Source of the DNA: an uncultured Bacteroidales bacterium
Lineage (GTDB): Bacteria > Bacteroidota > Bacteroidia > Bacteroidales > UBA932
Reading direction: 5' to 3'
Assembly (NCBI GenBank): GCA_947253655.1
Contig: CAMYAE010000022.1
Span: 1-35,738 of the forward strand
Length of the DNA stretch: 35,738 nt
The notes beneath the pieces were generated by a model that had not been told where the DNA came from, did not search any database, and was given only the letters and a program-made list of their open reading frames with translations. Position numbers and translations under genes: made by a program. Below, piece after piece: positions 1 to 8,209 of this stretch (position 1 is the first letter of the stretch; each line of letters opens with the position of its first letter).

Positions 1-2166
1 GCAGAACCCGAAAGGCGGATCCGCCCTGCCGGTCCGTTTTTCAATGATCCGCAATATCCCTTGCAGTGGGAATATAATGACGGCAATAAACCGACGGCCG
101 GGATAAATGTAGGGCAAGTCTGGAAAGAATTTACTACCGGCAACAGTAAGGTTATTGTCGGAGTTGTGGATACGGGGATAGATATGTCGCATCCTGATTT
201 ATCGGCAGCATGTATTAAAGGAGGTAAAGACGGCAGCAAAAACTTTTGCGACAACAGCTATACCATTGTCGGAGAGAAGCACGGAACCCATGTCGCCGGC
301 ACAATTGCTGCCTTGAACAATAACGGGATTTGTGTAAGCGGTATTGCCGGAGGAGATGCGAAAAACGGGGTAAAAGGTGTAAGGCTGCTTTCCTGTCAGA
401 TTTTCCAAGATAAAAAGTCAAACGGAAACATTTCATCAGCAATGGTTTGGGCAGCAGATCACGGAGCTGTGATTTTGAATAACAGTTGGACTGATGTATA
501 TAAGACTCAGGCCGAGGCTGAGGCTGCAACTATAAGTTTTTGGGATAAATATGGAATAAATTATTTTATCAAATATGCCGGGATGGATAGGTCGACAGGC
601 AAACAGACCGGCCCAATGGCGGGTGGAGTAGTGTTTTTCTCAGCAGGTAACGACAACTGGCCTAATGCCACTCCGAGCAGTTATCAGAATGTGATAGCCG
701 TAGGCGCGACGGACAGAAACCGCAACAAATGTTCTTTTTCCAATTACGGTGATTGGGTGGATATAGCTGCACCGGGAAAGGAAATCATCAGCACTATTCC
801 CGGCAACACCTATGGTTCAATGAATGGCACATCAATGGCTTGTCCCCACGTTAGCGGTATCGCGGCCTTGTTGGTGTCTTACTATGGCGGACCCGGTTTT
901 ACCAACGAGCGTCTAAAAGAGAAATTGCTCGGAGGAGCGAACAAAAACGGAACCGATCCTTCTCTTAAAATAGGCCCTTTGGCAGATGCAATTAATGCTT
1001 TTTGGTACGGAGCCTATCCTCCGGATAAGGTGAACGACTTGAAATTGTCGGCAAACGGCAACACCATAGGCTATAATTTTAAAATCACCGGGGATTCCGA
1101 AAAAACAAAAGCATACTCCTATGTAGTTGCGGCCTCTACGGATAAGGCTGCTCTCCGGGCTTATGATTTGTCTGCGCCTGCACCTACGGGTATTATTAGA
1201 GATACGATCTCCACTTCCGGTCATCGTCTTGCCCAGGTCTTGGAGGGAAAAATAACGGGCCTCGGATATGACAAAGTATATTACGTTACGGTTGCCGGCT
1301 ACACCAAGGACAAAAAGTTCGGAGAAAAAAGTGATATAAAAGAAATTCGCACGGCTGTGAATAATCCCCCTGTGATTTCTGCAGAAAAAGAAGGTCCTTT
1401 TGTGCTCAGAGCTAATGATGTCATTAATTTGAGATACAGCATAAGTGACCCGGAGCGGCATGGTTTTACCGTCAGTTTCGTGCCAGGGTCGGAGGCGGCT
1501 ACTTATGAATATTCCTCCGGCATAGTGAAGGTCAGACTCTCCGGCAGAGGTGCCCCTGCAGGAAAATATACGGCGACAATCAAAGCCCTCGATGACTATG
1601 GTGCAACGGGAACTTTTGATATAGAATATTCAATTTTGGAGAATCATCCGCCTGTCGTTGTAAAGGGCATAAAGGATTTCATTGCACAGGGCAAGGGGTC
1701 CGAATATACTTTTGATTTGAACGGATATTTTACAGACGACGATGGCGACAATCTGTCGTATGCTGCTGAAACTGATGTCAATTCAGCGGCAGATGCCCAT
1801 ATATCTGTTAATAAGTTAACAATCAATGCTTCCGGATATGGCTATGGTGAGGTTAAGGTAACTGCATCCGATGATTACGGAGGCTCATGCAGCTTTACAT
1901 TCAAGGTCTATGTCGTCAATCCACAGGATCCTGTCATCTTATATCCCAATCCTGTCGTTTCTATTTTGAATATAAGGGCAGGGGAGGCGAGAGAATCTCA
2001 GATCCGACTTATAAGTCATGCTGGCTCTGTGGTCTTTGAGAAATCACTGACAATCAGTGGTCTGTCCCCGGTGTCAATAGACTTGTCCGGACTTGCTCTT
2101 GGAGTGTATACGGCTGAAATCAATTATGAAGGCAAAAAGTATTATAAGAAAATAGTTAAGAAATAG
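1..2166 (+). CDS. Subtilisin-like (S8) serine peptidase with T9SS sorting domain, 5'-partial
   Basis: Secreted subtilase. The frame is open to base 1 and reads through the TTG at 61, so the true start and signal peptide lie outside the window. Numbering from base 61, the catalytic Asp is in VDTGID (about 37), the His in HGTHVAG (about 75) and the Ser in NGTSMACPH (about 260). A fibronectin-like segment follows (about 320-430), then two cadherin/Ig-like segments, one with FTDDDGDNLSY. The last ~80 residues form a type A T9SS C-terminal domain: YPNPV, LNI, then LALGVYTAEI and a Lys-rich end. This predicts export by T9SS and attachment to, or release from, the cell surface. The stop lies 2 bp before the next gene, so it is co-transcribed with the two glycosidases. 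Its substrate cannot be read from the sequence. Confidence 0.93.
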   Translation, partial: AEPERRIRPAGPFFNDPQYPLQWEYNDGNKPTAGINVGQVWKEFTTGNSKVIVGVVDTGIDMSHPDLSAACIKGGKDGSKNFCDNSYTIVGEKHGTHVAGTIAALNNNGICVSGIAGGDAKNGVKGVRLLSCQIFQDKKSNGNISSAMVWAADHGAVILNNSWTDVYKTQAEAEAATISFWDKYGINYFIKYAGMDRSTGKQTGPMAGGVVFFSAGNDNWPNATPSSYQNVIAVGATDRNRNKCSFSNYGDWVDIAAPGKEIISTIPGNTYGSMNGTSMACPHVSGIAALLVSYYGGPGFTNERLKEKLLGGANKNGTDPSLKIGPLADAINAFWYGAYPPDKVNDLKLSANGNTIGYNFKITGDSEKTKAYSYVVAASTDKAALRAYDLSAPAPTGIIRDTISTSGHRLAQVLEGKITGLGYDKVYYVTVAGYTKDKKFGEKSDIKEIRTAVNNPPVISAEKEGPFVLRANDVINLRYSISDPERHGFTVSFVPGSEAATYEYSSGIVKVRLSGRGAPAGKYTATIKALDDYGATGTFDIEYSILENHPPVVVKGIKDFIAQGKGSEYTFDLNGYFTDDDGDNLSYAAETDVNSAADAHISVNKLTINASGYGYGEVKVTASDDYGGSCSFTFKVYVVNPQDPVILYPNPVVSILNIRAGEARESQIRLISHAGSVVFEKSLTISGLSPVSIDLSGLALGVYTAEINYEGKKYYKKIVKK

Positions 2167-2168
2167 AT

Positions 2169-4478
2169 ATGAAATTTTTATTTAAGCCGACGATATTGTC
2201 AGTATGTGTCTTAATTATATATTCCTGCTCTTTCTCAGGAGGAAATTTGTATAAGAATCCCGAAGCTCCTATTGACAAGAGGGTCAATGATCTTATGTCT
2301 ATAATGACACTTGATGAGAAAATAGGCCAGATGAACCAGTTGGTAGGAATAGAACATATAAAATTCATCACTTCGCAAAACCTTGCTGCAGAAGAGATTG
2401 AGTCAGGTCATTCAGCCGGTTTCTACCCCAATGTCGGAACTGATTCAATCGGGACACTTGTAAGCGAGGGCAAGGTCGGCTCTTTTCTTCATGTCTATAC
2501 TTTGAAGGAGGCCGATTCGTTGCAGCGGCTGGCTATGAAAAGCCGATTAGGCATACCTTTGATTTTTGGAATTGACGCTGTACACGGAAATGCAAATTGT
2601 CCGGACAATACGGTTTATCCTACTAATATAGGTCTCGCATCTGCATTTGATACGACTTTAGTCTATAAGATTGCCAGACAAACGGCAAAAGAGATGAGAG
2701 CGATGAATATGCATTGGACTTTCAGCCCTAATGCTGAGATTTCCAGAGATGCCAGGTGGGGAAGGACCGGAGAAACTTTCGGTGAAGACCCGTACCTGGT
2801 AGGTGAAATGGTATATCAATCAATTAGAGGTTACCAGGGTAACCTTGATTCTGATGAGGATGTCGCTTCCTGCATCAAACATCTTGTAGGGGGAGGACAG
2901 CCATACAACGGAATAAATTCTTCTCCTGCGGATCTTTCGGAAAGAACACTTAGAGAGACCTATTTTCCTCCTTTTGAGCGTGGGTTGCAGGCCGGTCCTT
3001 TGTCATTGATGCCTGCACATAATGAAGTGTCAGGGATACCTTGCCATGCCAACAGATGGCTTCTAAGTGATGTTCTGAAAAAAGAGTGGGGTTTTGGAGG
3101 AGTTATTATAAGCGATTGGGATGATATTGAGCGTCTGGCAAAATTTCATCATATAGCTGCTTCTTCAAAAGAGGCTTTTGCTATTGCCATTGATGCAGGT
3201 TTGGATATGCATATGCACGGTCCCCAGTGGAACCAGGCTGTGAAAGAATTGGTTCTCGAAGGAAGATTGACGGAAAAGAGGATTGACGAATCGGTAAGAA
3301 GAATTCTGACAATGAAATTCAGATTAGGGCTTTTCGAGAATCCTTATGCCAACCCAAAATTAGCGGATAGTGTCCGCCTTTGCGAAGAGCATAGAAAAAC
3401 AAGTCTGGAAGCATCCAGAAAGTCGATAGTTCTATTGGAAAATGATGGGGTGCTGCCCCTGAAGTCCGGTGTCAGGAGGCGGATTATGGTGACCGGAATC
3501 AATGCCGATGACCCGAATATGATGGGGGACTGGACAGCGGAACAGAAGCCGGAAAATTATACCACTATTTTGGAAGGATTGAAGGAAGTGGCTCCTGAAA
3601 ACGATTATGTCTTTGTAGATCAGGGGAAATACCCAATGAAGATGAAGCGGGAAAATATTGCTAAAGCAATTTATGAATCCCGAAAGGCGGATATAAATAT
3701 AGTTGTGGCAGGAGATTATATGTTCCGCTACCTTCCAGAGGAGATGACATGCGGTGAAAATGCAGACAGGGCCGACATCGGGTTACCGGGACTCCAAAAT
3801 GAGTTGGTGCAAGGGATAATGGCTTCCGGCAAGCCTACAATAGTCATATTGGTTTCCGGCAGGCCATTAGGCGTTGAGACAATATCCGAAAAAGCTTCTG
3901 CTCTTATTGAGGCTTGGGAGCCGGGAATGTACGGTGGCCGGGCTATAGCTGAAATATTGTTCGGAAAGGTAAATCCTTCAGGCAAACTTCCTATAACGGT
4001 TCCGCGTAGCGTAGGACAGATTGCAATATATTATAATCATAAGCCTTCTGCATACATAAGACATTATATGTTTTCTCCGACAAGCCCTTTATATCCATTT
4101 GGTTACGGCCTGTCATATACCGAATACGAATATTCGGAACCTGAACTTTCGTCGGCCGAGATGACGGAGGGGGACTGTCTGACGGCGAGTGTGAATGTAA
4201 GGAATACCGGTCCGGTTGCAGGGGAAGAGATAGTCCAGCTATATATCCGTGATCTTGTATCTTCGGTTACAAGACCTGTAAAGGAGCTGAAAGACTTTGC
4301 CAGAGTGCATTTGGAGCCAGGTGAATCCAAAACTGTGAGTTTTAATATTACATCTGATAAATTGGAATTTTATAATGCCGATATGCAAAAGGTTGCCGAG
4401 CCTGGTGAATTTGAGGTCATGATAGGGCCGTCTTCGAGAGATAAGGATTTGAAAACAAAAATATTTAAATTAAAATGA
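2169..4478 (+). CDS. GH3 family beta-glycosidase, probable lipoprotein
   Basis: Family GH3 beta-glucosidase/xylosidase-type exo-hydrolase of 769 residues. The N terminus has a signal with a plausible lipobox ending at Cys20 (IIYSC), so periplasmic or outer-membrane anchoring is likely. The N-terminal TIM barrel runs to about 380 and has the nucleophile Asp316 in VIISDWDDI. The usual KHF motif reads KHLVGGG. The second alpha/beta domain holds RPLGVE and GREI-like features (about 430-650). The C terminus has the FGYGLSYTEYEY motif and a fibronectin-III-like domain, as in three-domain GH3 enzymes. It starts 2 bp after the subtilisin gene and overlaps the GH127 start by ATGA. Specificity (glucoside, xyloside or arabinoside) cannot be told from sequence; the GH127 partner hints at plant-type glycans. 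Confidence 0.93.
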   Translation: MKFLFKPTILSVCVLIIYSCSFSGGNLYKNPEAPIDKRVNDLMSIMTLDEKIGQMNQLVGIEHIKFITSQNLAAEEIESGHSAGFYPNVGTDSIGTLVSEGKVGSFLHVYTLKEADSLQRLAMKSRLGIPLIFGIDAVHGNANCPDNTVYPTNIGLASAFDTTLVYKIARQTAKEMRAMNMHWTFSPNAEISRDARWGRTGETFGEDPYLVGEMVYQSIRGYQGNLDSDEDVASCIKHLVGGGQPYNGINSSPADLSERTLRETYFPPFERGLQAGPLSLMPAHNEVSGIPCHANRWLLSDVLKKEWGFGGVIISDWDDIERLAKFHHIAASSKEAFAIAIDAGLDMHMHGPQWNQAVKELVLEGRLTEKRIDESVRRILTMKFRLGLFENPYANPKLADSVRLCEEHRKTSLEASRKSIVLLENDGVLPLKSGVRRRIMVTGINADDPNMMGDWTAEQKPENYTTILEGLKEVAPENDYVFVDQGKYPMKMKRENIAKAIYESRKADINIVVAGDYMFRYLPEEMTCGENADRADIGLPGLQNELVQGIMASGKPTIVILVSGRPLGVETISEKASALIEAWEPGMYGGRAIAEILFGKVNPSGKLPITVPRSVGQIAIYYNHKPSAYIRHYMFSPTSPLYPFGYGLSYTEYEYSEPELSSAEMTEGDCLTASVNVRNTGPVAGEEIVQLYIRDLVSSVTRPVKELKDFARVHLEPGESKTVSFNITSDKLEFYNADMQKVAEPGEFEVMIGPSSRDKDLKTKIFKLK

Positions 4479-6373
4479 TAATGAACAGGAGAATTTTTGC
4501 AGCAGTTGCTTTTACTGTAATTCCTCTATTGTGTTTTGCACAGAAAAGGGGTATGGTGCAGGGAATTAAGAAGGTAGATGATGTTATAGTGCCGTTGGAG
4601 CCAGGTAAAATCCGGCTTAACGGCTATTTCGACAATGATATTCACAATAGTATAGACAATTGGAGCAAAGGGGTGATGCCTTATGAAAAAGCCACCGATT
4701 TTTTTAGGAAAGGCAGGAAAATGTTTGCTCTCGGCGAGATGCCGGCAAAGGCAATACGCTCCAATTCAATGATGTACAGATATACAGGAGATCCTGAGTT
4801 GAAGGCGATTACAAAAAAAGCTGTATATGATTTGCTTTCAACGGCAAAAAGCAATGGCAGCATAAGCTGTACTCCTGTAGAGCAGCAGCCGGGTGTGAGA
4901 GACGGTGATATTTGGGAGAGAAAATATGTGCTTCTCGGTTTGAGTCAATATTACCGGTGGGTGGAACAGGATCCTAAGGTGCTTGAAGCTATGATAAATG
5001 AGGCAAACAGCATAGTGGACCAGGTCGGGCCTTCGCCCAAAAAGGAAATTTCCACTCTCGGATGGAGTGTTACGAGAATAGAGTCCTATTCTGTCCTGGA
5101 ACCTATGATGCGTCTTTATTTTCTTACGGGGGATAATAGGTACTTGGATTTTGCAAAATACATTGTTGATGGCGGCGGTTGCAAGGGTAAGAATATATTT
5201 GAAGAGGTGCTGGCAGGCTATCCCATGTATGAGGTCGGGCTTCCTTATCCAAAGGCTTATGAAATGACTTCCGTATTCGAAGGGCTTGCGGAGTATTACA
5301 GGGCTACGGGTGATGCCAAATGGCTGGATTGCCTGAATACCTTCTATGATAATGTGCGAAATAATGAAATAACCATTATCGGCAATGCCGGTTCTGATTA
5401 TCCGCGTTTTCCGCAATGGAGAGGGGAGGCTTGGAACAATACCCGCTATGAACAGACTAATACTGATATTCAAAGGTCTATGGAGACCTGTGTTGGGGTT
5501 ACATGGATGAAATTCTGTAGTCAGATGCTTCGTCTCACCGGAGAATCCTCTACCGTAGATGAAATCGAAAGATATATCTATAACGGACTTTTAGGTGCAA
5601 TGAGGCCGGACGGCAAAGGTTTTAGCTATGTGAACAGATTAAACGGTGAAAAGGTTACAAATAGCGGATGGGGTTGGAATTTCGACGGGCTGCCTGTTAC
5701 TTGTTGCAATCTGAACGGTCCTATGGGGCTTGCATATATTCCTTTTGTGGCTGTTATGCAGGCAAAAAACGGCCCTGTTGTCAATCTGTACAATGCTTTA
5801 GAAGCTGATGCTCATACTGCAAAAGGGCATAAGGTTGGGCTTAAGGTCAGAACTGTTTTTCCGAAAAACGGAAAAGTTGAAATCGAGGTATATCCTGAGA
5901 AACGGGAAAGATTCGATATTAAATTGCGTATACCGTCATGGAGCCGGAATACAGTTGTCAGAGTGAACGGGAGACTTTTGCTTGCAGAAGCCGGTAAATA
6001 TTTGAATATCAATAGAAAATGGAAAAAAGGAGATATTATCGAGCTTGATTTGGATATGGAAGCCGTATTAATGGAGGCTCCTAAGGGAAGCAATCCTAAG
6101 GGGGCTGGTTTCCGTGCATTGCGCTATGGACCTATAGTTCTTGCCCGTGATGAAAATATAGATCCTGATTTTGATAAAGCGGTCAATATCATTGCATCTC
6201 CCGACGGGAAAGTCGGGATTGTCCAGGTCGAACCTACCAGAAAAGGAACCAGATTGGAGTTTATTGTGCCTACGTCTGACGGGAATATACGTATGGTCGA
6301 TTATTCTTCGGTTGATTGTTGGGAGGGCAAACGTATAACTACTTGGCTCCCTGTTCCAGAAGTTCATCAATGA
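4475..6373 (+). CDS. GH127-family beta-L-arabinofuranosidase-like protein
   Basis: 632-residue secreted protein of the GH127 (formerly DUF1680) clan. In characterised GH127 enzymes a Zn2+ is held by Glu-x-Cys and a Cys-Cys pair, one of which is the nucleophile. All are visible: Glu337-x-Cys339 in MET-C and Cys410-Cys411 in VTCCNLNG, at almost the same positions as in Bifidobacterium HypBA1. An (alpha/alpha)6 barrel region covers roughly 60-430, followed by beta-sandwich domains. A signal peptide ends near CFAQ. The start is ATG 4475, overlapping the previous stop, or the ATG two codons later at 4481; both keep the signal peptide. The 3' end overlaps the convergent HmuY-like gene by 35 bp, with no room for a separate terminator. 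Likely role: removing terminal L-arabinofuranose or a related sugar after endo-cleavage. Confidence 0.9.
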   Translation: MIMNRRIFAAVAFTVIPLLCFAQKRGMVQGIKKVDDVIVPLEPGKIRLNGYFDNDIHNSIDNWSKGVMPYEKATDFFRKGRKMFALGEMPAKAIRSNSMMYRYTGDPELKAITKKAVYDLLSTAKSNGSISCTPVEQQPGVRDGDIWERKYVLLGLSQYYRWVEQDPKVLEAMINEANSIVDQVGPSPKKEISTLGWSVTRIESYSVLEPMMRLYFLTGDNRYLDFAKYIVDGGGCKGKNIFEEVLAGYPMYEVGLPYPKAYEMTSVFEGLAEYYRATGDAKWLDCLNTFYDNVRNNEITIIGNAGSDYPRFPQWRGEAWNNTRYEQTNTDIQRSMETCVGVTWMKFCSQMLRLTGESSTVDEIERYIYNGLLGAMRPDGKGFSYVNRLNGEKVTNSGWGWNFDGLPVTCCNLNGPMGLAYIPFVAVMQAKNGPVVNLYNALEADAHTAKGHKVGLKVRTVFPKNGKVEIEVYPEKRERFDIKLRIPSWSRNTVVRVNGRLLLAEAGKYLNINRKWKKGDIIELDLDMEAVLMEAPKGSNPKGAGFRALRYGPIVLARDENIDPDFDKAVNIIASPDGKVGIVQVEPTRKGTRLEFIVPTSDGNIRMVDYSSVDCWEGKRITTWLPVPEVHQ

Positions 6374-6728
6374 GGTACCCGTCCGTAGGGGCTTCCTCCA
6401 ATAAAAGGTAATTGTGCTCGGTGTCTCTCATTATGGCACCGAGACCTTTTCCTGATGTGCCTCCATTCGTTTTGATGTAGTCTCCGCAAATTGCTATATC
6501 CCAATCTGATTTTTTTGCCCAAAGAGCATCTTCCTCTTCAGATTGGAATTTGCTTGTGCCGACTATTATACCATCTTCGACACTGAAATAAGTCCAATGA
6601 TCGTCACCCAAGCCGGAAAGTTCAACCGTTTTTTCTTCCAACGGTAAATACGCCTGCCCTTTTGTAGAGCAGCTTGTTATATTTGCCGATAGGGCAATAA
6701 TGGATATTGTATATAATATCTTTTTCAT
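6339..6728 (-). CDS. Short HmuY-like lipoprotein (apparently C-terminally truncated)
   Basis: 129-residue lipoprotein and last gene of the peptidase/TonB operon. The signal peptide ends at a lipobox Cys20 (NITSC). The body has the signature of the HmuY-like family: WTYFS, then SDWDIAICGD and IKTNGGTSGKGLGAI. HmuY of Porphyromonas gingivalis binds haem at the cell surface. Family members are normally around 200 residues or more and end with a strand pattern like VRTADGKYAK, which is missing here. The frame stops at 6339 inside the convergent GH127 gene. A very similar segment (IIIRTRNGKYAKMRL) ends the preceding peptidase gene. It may be a truncated remnant, a minimal functional form, or one half of a split domain. 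The start overlaps the peptidase stop (ATGA). Confidence 0.75.
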   Translation of the reverse strand: MKKILYTISIIALSANITSCSTKGQAYLPLEEKTVELSGLGDDHWTYFSVEDGIIVGTSKFQSEEEDALWAKKSDWDIAICGDYIKTNGGTSGKGLGAIMRDTEHNYLLLEEAPTDGYLIDELLEQGAK

Positions 6729-8209
6729 TTTAGTCTTCTGTCTCCATTAAGGTTGCATACGTATCTTACGGTTATTTTTCCTTCTGTCCTGTCATACTCC
6801 GACAACCTCATTTTTGCATATTTTCCGTTGCGTGTTCTGATAATAATGGGAGCAGACACCGGCTGGCCGTTTTGCCGCAGCCATTCCACAGGGCTACGGG
6901 AGAACCTCTTCAGCGGTACTGTCGGAATATTGTATAGATTTTGGCCTGAATTAATAGGTACATTATTGCCGTTATGCCTATATGTCTTTCCGGATCTGTA
7001 ATCAAGCACTTCAAAATTTTTCAATACGGCTATTTTAGCCGCCTTCTTTCCTCTTTTGTCTCTATTGATATTAAGAAAATAGTTCGGCTCGGCCATTTCG
7101 TTTACCCTTGGTTCTGCATCACTGAAATCGAAACCGAACTCTATCTTTGCATCTGAATATGCCCCCTGCATATTAAAGTCTCCTCCCTGATAATTTGCAA
7201 TTGCTATCCTATACTCGTGAGCCGGAAACCGGTCAGTGCTCTTATTGGCAACTCCATATCTGAAAGACAGATCGTTACGGGAGTCACATTCAACCTCAAC
7301 CTTAAATACTATTCGGGGTTCTCTATATTCTACATTAATACTGTTTACCTCAAAGGATAGTTCGCTGTTTTTTCTGTTTTTGTCCAGGAAGAATCTGTAT
7401 GGCAAATAGAACCGTCCTTTATCGTGCATTAGTTCTCCCCAGCTGTTTATGACTATAAAAGCCCCTTTTGAAATTTTTCCGTCTTCATCCGTAGATTCCA
7501 CAAGGTCGTCATAGCCTACGATTGTCATTGCATGAGGTCCGTCCGAGGCTAATTTTGTCAGCAGGCAATGATAGCCTGTTCCTGAGGGACCGTTGTAGCT
7601 TTCATCAATTTTCCATGCTGAGGCTAAAGTGGAGAAGGTTACTATTCCTCCAGGTTTTCCTACTTCGTTTCTGTTATAAAGAAATTGTTTTACCTGTCTT
7701 ATGCCTTCCGGAGAGGAAATATCTATGGTTTGAAATTCGGTTGCCCTGTATTTCATGGCATTGAGATATTTTTCATAACCGCTTGCCCAATAAAAAGCAT
7801 ACATACTGGTTTGTGCCGGAAAGTCCTTTTCGGTTATTATCCCGTTGCTCAATGCCAATTGAATCCCATCCAAACCTATGCTGCCGTCGTTCTGTCCGTC
7901 ATTTATAAAGTTCCATGAGTACAGATATGAAAAACGGTTTTCGGGCTTGTCTGCAGCTCTGTCAAGGAGGCGGTTCATTTCGTATGTGAACATATAGCCT
8001 ACATTTGCAGCCTGTGCACAAGAGCCCCCGATTTGGTTTATTACGGGAGGAAAATATTTTAGTTTTGAATTATCAATATAAGGAGGTACGGTTTCTTTTG
8101 CCGCAGGAATCATTTTCCTTAAAGGGACAATTCCTCCCACTGCTCTTTCCTGTGCATTGATATTCAACAGTATGGAAATAAAAATGAATATTGATATTAT
8201 CTTTTTCAT
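6725..8209 (-). CDS. Secreted papain-like (C1A-type) cysteine peptidase
   Basis: 494-residue papain-fold peptidase with a signal peptide (cleavage near NINAQ). The oxyanion Gln59 and nucleophile Cys64 lie in NQIGGSCAQA, the catalytic His226 in DGPHAMTIVGYDD, and Asn255 in VINSWGE. The canonical GSCWA Trp is replaced by Ala, as in several bacterial C1 members. The C-terminal ~200 residues contain beta-rich sequence and end with IIIRTRNGKYAKMRL and ITVRYVCNLNG, which resembles the C-terminal strands of HmuY-like proteins. No T9SS sorting domain is seen, so it is probably periplasmic. It overlaps both neighbours by ATGA (8206-8209 and 6725-6728), so translation is coupled to the upstream C25 peptidase. 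Confidence 0.88.
   Translation of the reverse strand: MKKIISIFIFISILLNINAQERAVGGIVPLRKMIPAAKETVPPYIDNSKLKYFPPVINQIGGSCAQAANVGYMFTYEMNRLLDRAADKPENRFSYLYSWNFINDGQNDGSIGLDGIQLALSNGIITEKDFPAQTSMYAFYWASGYEKYLNAMKYRATEFQTIDISSPEGIRQVKQFLYNRNEVGKPGGIVTFSTLASAWKIDESYNGPSGTGYHCLLTKLASDGPHAMTIVGYDDLVESTDEDGKISKGAFIVINSWGELMHDKGRFYLPYRFFLDKNRKNSELSFEVNSINVEYREPRIVFKVEVECDSRNDLSFRYGVANKSTDRFPAHEYRIAIANYQGGDFNMQGAYSDAKIEFGFDFSDAEPRVNEMAEPNYFLNINRDKRGKKAAKIAVLKNFEVLDYRSGKTYRHNGNNVPINSGQNLYNIPTVPLKRFSRSPVEWLRQNGQPVSAPIIIRTRNGKYAKMRLSEYDRTEGKITVRYVCNLNGDRRLK

Noticed and set aside
913..1461. 182-codon open frame on the minus strand within the subtilisin gene
   Set aside because: Antisense shadow. The plus-strand frame has clear subtilase and fibronectin-like sequence; the antisense product has no recognisable motif.
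4838..5473. 211-codon minus-strand open frame within GH127
   Set aside because: Antisense to conserved GH127 sequence, with no known motif and no upstream signals.
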